Origin: Pleurotus ostreatus/Saccharomyces cerevisiae fusant
Lineage: Eukaryota > Opisthokonta
Direction of reading: 5' to 3'
DNA length: 64,000 nt
Assembly: GCA_024196135.1 (NCBI GenBank)
Contig: JAMQCK010000057.1
Span: forward strand, 49,136 to 113,135
Made by a program: the position numbers and the translations under genes. Shown here in pieces: positions 11,172 through 20,684 of this stretch (position 1 is its first letter; every line of letters begins with the position of its first letter). Under the pieces are notes generated by a model. It was not told where the DNA came from, searched no databases, and worked only from the letters and a program-made list of their open reading frames with translations.

Positions 11172-14129
11172 TCATCTCCTCTGCTCCTCTACCACAACCT
11201 CCTTTCCCTCTTCCTCACCAAGCCTCGTCTCATCCTCCCCCAACCCCCCATCCTCCTCCTCCCCCGCCATATGCTGGACCTCCTCCTTCGTCCTCCGCCC
11301 ATCCACCGCATCCAGCTGCGCCGCCATCAGCGCGCGGAACCGGCTGTCTGGCCGTCGCACGAGCTCGCGGTAAGTGCCCGACTCGGCGATCCGGCCGCCT
11401 AGAGGGGCGAGGGTGTCAGTGACATCCCAAGCTTGCGAAGGCTGAATACACAACGACCAAATCCTAACACTCACCCTCCAACACCACAATCCTTTCCGCC
11501 CGCGCAATCGTGCTCAGCCGATGCGCCACGAACAAACACGTCGTCTGCCGATCCCTCAATATCCGATCAATGGCATCATTCACCCTCTCCTCCGACCCGG
11601 CGTCGAGGGACGAGGTAGCTTCGTCGAGGGCGAGGATGGCGGGGCGCCGGAGGAGCGCGCGCGCGATGGCGAGGCGTTGGCGCTGGCCGCCGGAGAGGGA
11701 GAGGCGGGAGACTGGGGGAGGGGTTAGTAATAGGGAGGGCGAGGGAGTGGGGTAATGGGGAGGGGGAGGGGAGGGAGGTGTAAGGGGAAGGGAGGACGAA
11801 GGGAGAGGGTGGGGGACTTACTAGGCGTATCAAACCCTTGCGGCATGCCCCACACAAACTCGCAGTTCGCGGCGCGCGCGGCGGCTTCGATGGCGTCGCG
11901 GGGTGCGTCTGGGAAGCGAACGTTAGTTCGCATGTTCTCATAATTTTATTGCGTAGAGGCCTTGAACAAGAACGCGGCCTCATCGGAGATAAACTTGCAG
12001 CACTCACCATCCCACCCATACGCAATGTTCTCCGCGACCGTGCCCGAGAAAAGGACGGGGTCCTGTGGGACGACGCCGATGCGTGATCGCCAGGCGTTTA
12101 CGGGTAGTCGTCTGGATAGCGTTCATCGGTATTTTGAACTCAACCATGGGATACAAAACTGCTCACCTCACATCAACATCACCATAAAGCACCCTGCCCT
12201 CGACCGGGTCGAAGAATCGCAGCAAGAGCGCGTGTACGGAGGACTTGCCACCGCCGGAGGGGCCGCTGTAATGGATTGCTAGATCAGTCTCGAGGGGTGA
12301 TAAATGTGGAAAAGACGTACACAATCGCCACACTTTCACCAGCCTTGACCTCGAGGTCGAAGCCGCGGAGGACGTCTACGCCAGGGCGGGCGGGGTACTA
12401 GCAAAGTATTTGCGTCAGCGCAGCTGCTCACGAAATATCACTATCCACTCACCTCAAACCGCACCCCCTCGAACCGCACCGACGCTGCTGGCGGTAGCGT
12501 CGCAGGGTCGACAGGTCCACCAATCGCCTTCAGAATCTCCGCCGCGCGCGGGTGCTTGGGGACGCCCGGTACGTCGGGCGGGATGACGGGTGGCCTGTCG
12601 AGGAGCTCGAAGACGCGCTGGGCAGCGCCGACGCCGCGCATGATAGAGGAGAAGAACGTGCTGTAGGCGGGGAAGTGAGTATACGAGGGCGATCTGAGGA
12701 TTGGAGGAAAGGCAATTGTAATCAAAGCGGGGTAGTGAGGTGCCACAAATGTGGTTAAGCACGGAAACTCTTAGGCGAATAGACAACGATGGATGAAGAG
12801 GGTAACAAAGCTTGACGTACGTCAGCATCTGCAGACCACCGCCGACGTAGACGGTGTAGAGCAGGAGGGAGGTCAGGTCGCCAACGGTGATCGTTCCTGC
12901 AGAGACGAGGGTTCCGCCTGAAGGATTGGAGCGGGTATAGGAATTTTGTCGAGGTATGGGACGAGGTGCAGGCATAGGGACATCGTCGGAAGGATATGAT
13001 GCAGCGACAGTTGGGTTGCGAGGGGATAGTGAGGGCCTTGATCAGCGGAGCGCTAGTAACTTGACAGGCCGTATCACGCACCGTATCCCAACAAGCCTAG
13101 TACCGTGAGGTTACCGCTCCAGCCGGTGCTACCGAAGAATATGCCAGACGCAATAGCCTCTTGCCGTGCCAGGGCAAGGATGCGGTTGACCTAAGGCGCG
13201 TTGAGCAACGGAGAATAGTAACTGGGGGTATGACGCACGCGCTCATCGAACCTCCTCTCCTCCCTGGGATACGCGTTGAACGACTGAACTGTGCGCAGCG
13301 CGGCGAGTGCCTCGCCCGACGTCTTGGTCATGTCGCCGATGGCTTCCTGTGTCCGATGTGATAGCTTCTTCAAGTAGCGACCGTAGAACACCGCGCCCAG
13401 TGATATTGGAGGTACGATGGCCAGCATGAGCATAGTCAGAGTCGGGGAGATGTAGAACATGGCGCCCAAGCCGACACCGGCTTGCACGATACTTCTTAGG
13501 CCGTCCGAGAGGTTCTGAGTCAAGCTGTCACCGACGATGGAAGAGTCAACGGCAAGGCGGGAGACAATGTCGCCTTCGTGGCGCTCAATGTGATCCACGT
13601 CCTGGCGAAGGGCGGCGGCGTAGGTGCGCTTACGGAGGCCCGCGATGATGCGCTGACCAGCCAGACGCATGATCACGGCGCGCCCCGCATTCGCGACGGC
13701 GCCGACGGTAAAGAGGAGAACGAGGATGGCAGAAGCAGTAGGAAGGGAGAGACCGAAGGGAATGGCGGCGCCCGGGGTGGCGAAGACGTCGATCAGGCGG
13801 CCGATCGTGAGGGGGACGCTCATCGACACCGCGGACGACACGAGCAGGAGACCGGATGCCAGGAGCAGCGGGCGCGTCTCCGGCTTGGCGAGGCGGAGGA
13901 GCGCAATGGCCGTGGGCCCGCGAGGGGAGGTGGGCGAGGCGCGCGCCGCCGTGCCGCGCCGGAGCAGCCGCCGGATGCGCTCCGTCAGCGTCGGCTCGGG
14001 CGGCGTGGGTGGTGGTGGTGGTCGCGGGGCCGGCGGCGTCGCGTTGAACGCGAGCCGCGACGCGCAGAATGGCCTGCGAGGGGCGAGGGACGGCGGGCGG
14101 GCTCGCAGCCGGACTCTGTACGGGAGCAT
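11172..14129 (-). CDS. MDL1: Mitochondrial half-size ABC transporter (MDL1/ABCB10 type)
   Basis: Inner-membrane ABCB half-transporter, expected to work as a homodimer; yeast Mdl1 exports peptides from the matrix. ATG 14129 begins an Arg-rich, acid-poor leader ([20 protein letters not shown]) that looks like a mitochondrial presequence. The membrane domain follows ([35 protein letters not shown], then several hydrophobic spans) with the typical [17 protein letters not shown] and [19 protein letters not shown] loops. The nucleotide-binding domain has Walker [11 protein letters not shown]-loop [17 protein letters not shown], signature [16 protein letters not shown], Walker [14 protein letters not shown] and H-loop VAHRLSTI. 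It ends in an acidic tail at TGA 11174-11172. MDL1 versus MDL2 cannot be decided by eye, and the ATM1 (Fe-S exporter) branch is less likely. At least eight short introns occur. Confidence 0.9.
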
Positions 14130-14380
14130 GACGGACGACGACAACAGCGACACGTGCGCGATCGCTCATCCTCCCCAAGCGCCCGCCAATGTCATGACGT
14201 ACGGGTTCGATCCTCTCGGCATCCCCTGTACGTGGACTATCTGTGCTGCAGTTGGGACACTCTAGCAGTCAAGAAGACATTGGTACAAGGCCTCATACTG
14301 ATTCAACTACATAACACTTTACAATTTAGTAGGTAACACGGTCGATGTCGGGGTTGCTGGACCTGTAGCGAACATAGTGT

Positions 14381-14853
14381 TCACCCAACAGGCGCCTCGA
14401 GCGCATATACATCTCCACTGCGGTCCCGGAAGTACCAGGTCTGGCAGCGTACGACCGTCACGTCCAGCCGATGGGTGTAAAACACCATAAACGAGGACGT
14501 CGGCCGCACCATGTACTTCGGAATCCCGACCTGGTTCGCGAAATCAGACGACGTCTGCTGCCATTCATCGTCGTTCTGCACGCGCCAGTCGACATCGATG
14601 TGGTTGTTGGCCTCCAACGTGGTTATTCCTACTAATTGTCAGCGCTCGGGTTAGGTGAAGAGAAGAGTATCGAGCACTCACCATCTTTGGCTCCCGCAAT
14701 AGCAGACTCGGCAAGCTTCCCGAGGTCTGATTTCTTGACGCCGTATTCGTACTCAACTCCGTTCTTGCTTGTCGCCTTGGTCCACTCGATCTCTGCGTCC
14801 GAAGGTACGTCGAGGGCCGCAGCGGCCTGGTCGAGAGGCTGATTGTCGGACAT
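14381..14853 (-). CDS. Small protein of unknown function
   Basis: Not recognised. Two exons (14853-14682 and 14628-14381) splice in phase over a 53-base intron to give 139 residues. The protein starts MSDNQPLDQAAAALDVPSDA and is acidic at the N-terminus. The second exon has a compact, aromatic-rich part (VDWRVQNDDEW, YMVRPTSSFMVFYTHRLDV, RCQTWYFRDRSGDVY) that looks folded. No signal peptide or membrane span is visible. On its coding strand a TATATAT run (about 15,081-15,088) lies some 230 bases upstream, and GT/AG-like sites between suggest a spliced 5' UTR. The intact splice and phase support a real gene. Confidence 0.65.
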
Positions 14854-15878
14854 GTTGACTGAGATGATGCTGATATAGTCGTTCAAACCAATGGCGTACA
14901 CTGAAGACGTGGTGAGTATCTCTCTTCAAAGACAAAGTCAAGTACGACAGAAAGCAATAGCGCTGTAAGATGGACTTCCTAGAGAACGAAGTCAGCGCAC
15001 GATGGCATAGGGTATAGAAGACACGTACCTCAGCGAGGTCGAGCGGAGGACTGGATGGCGGTTAGAGGCGACTGGAGGGCATATATATGGCGGACAGAGT
15101 CCATATATTCTCAATGTGCGGGACGCTCCCGGGAAGGGATTTGACGCTTGGCCAATGAAAGGTACTTCCTAGATCCCGTCGTATATTGCAGCAGTATTCC
15201 GCAGTGATAGCAAGATTTCGTATGAGCTCGGCTTGGGCTGAGTGGCATAAAACTTGCACAGGATGATACCTGAAGGCAGCGTCATGCGATGGGCGAAAGG
15301 AAGATGGCGGAGGGAGGAGAGACCCGTTATGATGACTGAAGCTGACATATGACCAGGACTTGGCCTTGACGCTCGTCAAAATGCTCGTCCAGAAGCACTG
15401 ATATTAGCGCCTGACAGATTGCTATATGATCATAGATGAAGGGCAATGCTAGTACACGTACTGAGCTGTACTAGGATGTGCTCAGCGGGAAGCCTTGTGA
15501 TCGAGCCATTCGTCTACAGGGCGCGTCCTTAACAGCCTTCATGACCGGTAAAGTCAATGTTCATGGCTTGAGGGTGCTATGTAGAGCCCAGGCAAATGAC
15601 TGATAATGAACGCAGAAGCGCTTGAGATGGTGTACATGCGAAGTTGAACTGTGACACCGTGACCGTCGTGTGCTCGGCAGATGCCGCGCCCCAACCAATC
15701 GTCAGCACCATCCTTCGCGATGGCCCCGCCTCAGCTCGTACCGACCTCGCAGAAGAAGCGACGTAGACGAAGATGGACAGCCGACGAGCTCGTGGTCAGG
15801 CTCAATACGAGAACCTGGCAAAAGACGACATCCGCGATGTGCGATCGTTCGTCTACGGCCCTACCTAACTTCTGAGTA
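14854..15878. other. Gene-poor stretch, possible gene remnant at 15681
   Basis: No supported gene. An ATG at 15681 opens a short basic frame (MPRPNQSSAPSFAMAPPQ, then KKRRRRRWTADELVV). In another frame the same segment reads QYENLAKDDIRDVRSFVYG and stops at TAA a few bases before the MITE-like element at 15879. It may be a decayed exon. TATATAT at 15,081-15,088 probably serves the small gene at 14853. Confidence 0.35.
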
Positions 15879-16393
15879 CTGTATCGTTTTGACCGTAAGT
15901 TCGCTGGATGTGACCTGTGACAGCGCGAACTTGCCTAAGTTCAAGTTCATCGGCCAAATTGAGGTGTGACACTGTGGATTAGGTTCACTGGTTGTTGTTC
16001 GCGGACGGCGCGGCCGACTTACATAGCTCCTCATTTGCGAGGCAAACCTGCCACTTGATCAGTAAAGAATCATTAGCATCGGTGGCGGCGCTTTGAGAAC
16101 GATTTCACACGCCATTTTGGCTGGATATTTGAGAACAACACGGGTGAGCATTGCGTATGAAGATGGCAAAAACCAAAAGAGGCCCGCATTGGCCGGATGT
16201 CACGAAAATACATGCCAGCATCGGTAGGGAGCGAAAAATCGCGATTTTGGGCTCAAATCCCTCTATCATGAACCTACATGTCACACAGTTCGGGGAGTTA
16301 TAAGGAGTGCTATGACTTGTGACAATTGGCCGTTAGGTTCAGTTCATAGGTCATTGTGACCTGTGACGTGAACCTACGGTCGAAACGATACAG
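15879..16393. mobile_element. MITE-like non-autonomous DNA transposon (TA target duplication)
   Basis: A 515-base element. The left end from 15879 and the reverse complement of the right end (to 16393) agree at 22 of 24 bases, both starting CTGTATCGTTT and continuing GACCGTA-GTTC. Each end is flanked directly by TA (15877-15878 and 16394-16395), as expected for Tc1/mariner-type insertion. No transposase frame is inside. Many TGTGAC/GTCACA copies lie near the termini (for example TGTGACCTGTGAC at both ends) and may be subterminal binding repeats. The superfamily is inferred from the TA duplication only. Confidence 0.72.
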
Positions 16394-16916
16394 TATCCTG
16401 GACCGAAATGGCGCTTGAATGACGCTCTTTCAAGTGTCCCATGTCGGGGCCTATGCTGGTAAAACGATACAACATACATACAGAGGTTGGCCGTATGTCA
16501 GTTACCTTGCCTAGCAAGGTCTCTCGCCACCCTTAATTGAAGCCCAACTTTTTGCAGGCACGATCAAAAAGTCAACAGTGCTCAACCGATGACTGAATGC
16601 TCTGGGTGTCGAACCCAGAGCCAGAGCCCGGACGGAACTCATGCAAGAGTGCGTCGGTCGTAGATTCTGACCGTGACTGCTGCTAGTGGTATGATCACCG
16701 TCACTATGCCCGCGCCTGCGAATATAAGGTGGTCGAGACGAGTGGAGCGCGTCTCGGCAACCCTGGGGGCTGCGTGAGCAAGCCCACGTCGACGGAATGC
16801 AAGGCAATGAGCTTCAATATGCCCCACCTGCCGCTAGGCAAGGTCCAGATCCGGCGTAGCCGGGGCTTCCTCTAGTATTGTATCAAGGCAGAAAACAAAC
16901 AGGATCTGTCATTGTA
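16394..16916. other. Intergenic stretch without a recognised gene
   Basis: About 520 bases between the MITE-like element and the tRNA pseudogene. It contains a short perfect stem, CTCTGGGT-GTCGA-ACCCAGAG (about 16,600-16,620), that mimics a tRNA T-arm but has no matching acceptor stem. Nothing else was seen. Confidence 0.4.
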
Positions 16917-16995
16917 CTCCTCGGCGGGGAGTCGCACCCCGGTCTCCCGCGCACAGCTCAAGCGTTTACATGACAATCCGATATGCTGCCGAAGA
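16917..16995 (-). pseudogene. tRNA-Asp pseudogene
   Basis: Reads TCTTCGG at the 5' side and CCGAGGA plus G at the 3' side (acceptor stem still pairable with one G-U pair), with CGCGGGAGACC and a T-arm GGGGTGCGACTCCCC. It is collinear with the intact intron-bearing tRNA-Asp at 19071-19167, but lacks about 12 bases covering the 3' D-stem and the 5' anticodon stem (AGTACACCCGCC in the intact gene). The TTC of the T-loop is changed to TGC, and a 19-base intron-like insert follows TGTCA. It cannot fold as a normal cloverleaf. Confidence 0.6.
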
Positions 16996-17106
16996 TGTAA
17001 AGCAAGAACAAGGACGCCATGGAAGGGAACTTGAAGGCCCGCCGCTGGTGATCACGTCGAGTGCGGCGCGATCACCTCCGCACGACCCGGCCTGCCTCCG
17101 CCCACC

Positions 17107-18721
17107 ATGCTGAGGCTCCGGCCCCTCGTCCTGCGCGGCCTGCGCTGCCACACCCCCCGCGCCCGCTTCCAGTCCACCCGCTCCGCCCCCTCCTTTGCCT
17201 CCTACTTCTTCAACAACGACCAGTGGCTGCACACCCCGCTCTCCGCCTCCACGCCCGCGACCTCGCCCCACGCCTCGGCCTTCCAGCCCGCCCCCGCCTC
17301 CGCGTACAAGCCCGCGCCCCCGCTGACCGCAGGCCGGCTCGCGACGATCTATGCCCAGCTAGCGAAGCGGCAGCTCACGGTGCTGAATGTGCTCGCGACG
17401 ATGGCCGCGGTGGCGCTCTGCCCGCTCCCGATCGCGGATGCGAATGCGCAGGCGCTGATCTCGTTCTCGGAGGTCTTACCCCCAAGCGCGGCGTCTGTAG
17501 CGACATTGCTTGCTACTGCAGCGGGTACCGCACTCGCCTCTGCCTCCGCCAATGCACTCAACCAGCTAGTCGAGGTGCGCTCAACCTATCCACCTCCACT
17601 TATACCCACTCACCCACCCCCAGGTCCCCTTCGACGCCCAAATGGCACGCACCCGCAACCGTCCCCTTGTCCGCCGCGCCCTCTCCCCCCTCCACGCCCT
17701 CCTCTTCGCTGCCATCACCGGCACCGCCGGCACCCTCACCCTCCTCCTCTTCGTCAACCCGACCACCGCCGCCCTCGCCGCCGCCAACATCGCCCTCTAC
17801 GCCGGGCCCTACACCACCCTCAAGCGCCGCACCATCTGGAACACCTGGATCGGCGCCGTCGTCGGCGCGATTCCCCCTCTCATGGGCTGGACGGCGTGCG
17901 GGGGCGCGCTGTGGCCGACGAGTGCGCACCCGGCGAGTGTGTTCCTGCCGGAGTGGGCGAGCGGGTGGCTGTCGGGGTCGGTGGGGGGTATGTGGGAGGG
18001 GCTGAGGGAGGGGCCCGTGAAGGTGGCGAGCTGGCTGCAGGTGGGAACGCTGAGGACGCTGGGGCCGGACGCGCTGGATAACCCGCTGGCGTGGGTCGGC
18101 CTGTTCTCATTCCTTTTCTGTTGGCAGTTCCCGCATTTTAATGGTGCGTATCCCTCTCACTCTGTTGCTAATCCACCCCTCTCACCAACCCTCCCCAGCC
18201 TTCTCCTACGGCGTCCGCGCCTCCTACGCGCAGGCCGGCTATCGCATGCTCGCCGTCCTCGACCCGCGGCGCAACGCCCGCGTCGGGATCCGGCACCTTG
18301 CCCTCTTGACCGCCTCCACGACCTTGCTTGTCCCCGCGTCCGGGCTGACGTCGTGGTGGCTCGCGCTCACCGCGCTGCCGCCCGCGCTGATCTGGTGGCG
18401 CTCTGCGCTGCGATGGTGGGGCAGGGGTCTGGGCAGTCTGGGAGGGGGAGGGGAGAAGGCGGCGAAGGATACGTTTTGGCATAGTTTGTGGTGAGTGTTT
18501 GGTTTGGAGGCGCTGGTGGGGGGTTGGAGAGGGTCGAATTTGTGGCAAATCCGTTTCGCCATGATATTAGTCCGAAACTTTTGTGGCACTTTGCTAACAA
18601 TCCTGCCAGGTACATGCCTGTCGTCCTCGCGCTCATGATGGTGCACAAGACCCGTGTCAGCGACCTGAAGCAGGAGGGCGAGGACGAGCAGAAGGAGGAC
18701 GCTGTAGCGCAGGAAGCATGA
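17107..18721 (+). CDS. COX10: Protohaem IX farnesyltransferase, mitochondrial
   Basis: Converts haem B to haem O in the mitochondrial inner membrane, the first step of haem A synthesis for cytochrome c oxidase. Four exons (17107-17574, 17624-18143, 18199-18490, 18610-18721) splice in phase to 463 residues. The N-terminus MLRLRPLVLRGLRCHTPRAR is an Arg-rich presequence. A UbiA-family prenyltransferase domain follows: YAQLAKRQLTVLNVLATMA, NALNQLVEVPFDAQMARTRNRPL (in two pieces across intron 1, holding the N-x-x-x-D-x-x-x-D-type motif region), IWNTWIGAVVGAIPPLMGW, FCWQFPHFNAFSYG and YAQAGYRMLAVLDP, with about seven to eight hydrophobic spans. The tail is charged (QEGEDEQKED). Spacing, motifs and length fit the family well. 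Confidence 0.93.
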
Positions 18722-19070
18722 TTATGCTGGGCCTGGCCAATCCGCGCTTCGAGGATGTATGGCAGGAGGAATGAGGTGGAGCAGATCGACATGCTGTAGG
18801 TAAATATTCACCACCACTACTAATGATATTTTCCCACCATCCCTCGTCAGCGTCTGCCTATCCTCGATTGACAATTCGTAGGTCAGTACATCATTGCTTT
18901 ACTTCCAACAGTCGCAATCCCTTTCTCCCTCCTGCTCCCGTCCTCGGAGCACGCTTTCCTTTGCTCCCTTTGACCTCACCTTTTTCCCTTCCCCTTTCTT
19001 CCCCTTTCCCCTCTCCCTTCCTTTGTCCCCACCTTCCCCCTGCGTCCCACCCACCCTACACCTCTCCAAC
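18722..19070. other. 3' flank of COX10, pyrimidine-rich
   Basis: Holds the COX10 3' UTR and a strongly pyrimidine-rich tract (about 18,900-19,060) immediately upstream of the tRNA-Asp gene. No reading frame is convincing. Confidence 0.5.
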
Positions 19071-19167
19071 TCTTCGGTAGTATATCGGATAGTACACCCG
19101 CCTGTCATTCGCTGTAGCTGAAGTGTAAGGACCGCGGGAGAGCGGGGTTCGACTCCCCGCCGAAGAG
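19071..19167 (+). tRNA. tRNA-Asp (GUC) with an intron
   Basis: The 7-base acceptor stem TCTTCGG/CCGAAGA pairs perfectly, with discriminator G at 19167. The D-arm GTAT...GTAC, anticodon stem CCCGC/GCGGG and T-arm CGGGG-TTCGACT-CCCCG are all formed. The anticodon GTC is at 19104-19106. A 25-base intron at about 19108-19132 sits one base 3' of the anticodon, the canonical position. The mature length is 72 bases, usual for eukaryotic tRNA-Asp. A related pseudogene lies at 16917-16995 on the other side of COX10. Confidence 0.93.
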
Positions 19168-19397
19168 GTGCGAGGTCTAAAGTTGGGTCATTTTTGTACA
19201 ATGGACGTCGCAGGTAGTAGAACTAAAAGTGTGTATTGATGCTTGGACTGTGCGGGTCCTAGGTTGTCGATGGTTAGGAAGCCGCAAGGTATGGTCTTTG
19301 GGACGAGTAGGGCTCGGGCCTTCGAGCTTCAAATTTCAGGTGGGATCCATAGCAGCTTTTGTCTGATGCGAGCGTCACCAAGCCAGTGAGAAATACA

Positions 19398-19400
19398 GTC
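19398..19400. repeat. Target-site duplication GTC, left
   Basis: GTC directly before the CACTGGAG terminus; the matching copy is at 25835-25837. Confidence 0.8.
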
Positions 19401-19554
19401 CACTGGAGGAGGAGAAGTACGCGAAATTCACGTACCCTAGTAGCGAAATCCCGACTCGGCGCTTTTTGAGAGAAATAAATTCACCATCTCATCGTGAATT
19501 GTCTCGAATCGACGAGGGACTGATATTCACTATAAGTAGTCTTACATGTAGGGT

Positions 19555-20640
19555 TCACTTCGACATTGAATCACGGATGGTTCGGTACAACCAGGCCCTC
19601 ACGAGCTTGGACGGTTCGTAGAGTTCGTTGATGTGATCGCTGGGTAGAATCTCTGCCTTGTGTCGTGCTCCCTCGCTGACTGCTGCATGCCGCCGTAGCA
19701 GGCGCAGAGACGCGCGTGAGCCTTCTCGGTGCCGTGAAGTCGCCATTGCCTCCCTCCGAGACATAGTTCTAGAGACCACGCCATCCCGCCTCGCATAGGC
19801 CTCGTTCGCCACGTACCCCGTCCTCCACCGGCGCCGGCTCGCCCTCGTCGCAGTCGCACAAGCGCAGAACGAGCGGGCGCCCCAGATGCGCCGCGAGTTG
19901 CTTGTCCCACGCCTAGACGCATTAGAACGTGCACCGGCAAACCTCGTCTTCGACGGGCATGAATAGAGCGCGGCGGAGCGGTGCAGCCCGACGTCAATGC
20001 GGGCGAGGCGTGCGCAGGTTGAGGTGAGGTGTAGCGGGGATCGGAATGCGTAGTTGGTGCAGGAGAAGGCGGTGGCGAGTCCCGCTCTGCGAGTACCATG
20101 CGACTTAGCCCGTCGTCCATCCGTGCATGCGCGTCGGGCGTACGTAGGTGTTCATCGACGTCGAGAGCTTGTTGTGGACACGACTACGTTCTGTCGCCTT
20201 AGTAGCGGGGAGCGGAAAATGGCAGCGCGGGTCGGCGAGAACGTGCTGCGCGATGACGGACATGCAGACGGCGGAGATGGGGCAGGAGAGCGAGTCACAG
20301 AGGCTGACGCGGGCGCGTCGGCCGCTTGCTCATGAGAGGCGCCGGTTTGCAGTGCAGCGGCGCAAGCCCACGCGTCATCTCCTGCTGCTGCGCCATCTGG
20401 AAGTTGTGCGGGAGGATTTCGTTGTTGGCATTTCGTACTCCTTTCTGGGGTGTCGCCAACGGAGAGCTGGGCGTGGCGCGAGCCACCGCTCTGTGGGCAG
20501 CCATGTATGGGAACAGCGGGTGCGCGGTTGGGGTCGCGGACAGCAATGCGCGCGGTACGCGTGTGCAGATCGACGGTGACGGAGGCTTCCCAGCCCAGCC
20601 CATCGCCCTAAGCTCAGGAGCAGACGATCACCTTTGTTGA
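19555..20640 (-). pseudogene. Unidentified coding-like block inside the transposon
   Basis: Not recognised. Between the transposase stop and the left terminus, several minus-strand segments read like protein in shifting frames: NANNEILPHNFQMAQQQEM, RVSLCDSLSCPISAVCM, LARIDVGLHRSAALFMPVED, AWDKQLAAHLGRPLVLRLCD and SDHINELYEPSKLVRAWLYR. The third and fourth join cleanly over a short GT-AG intron at about 19,914-19,942. I could not build one complete frame with a start. It may be a second transposon gene with several introns, a decayed gene or a captured host fragment. The block is more GC-rich than the transposase around it. Confidence 0.3.
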
Positions 20641-20684
20641 CAACCCGGCCATCACGAGCGAGCTTGGATGGCGCGAGCGGCGCT

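Noticed and set aside
16600..16625. T-arm-like stem suggesting a tRNA
   Set aside because: No matching acceptor, D or anticodon arms around it on either strand.
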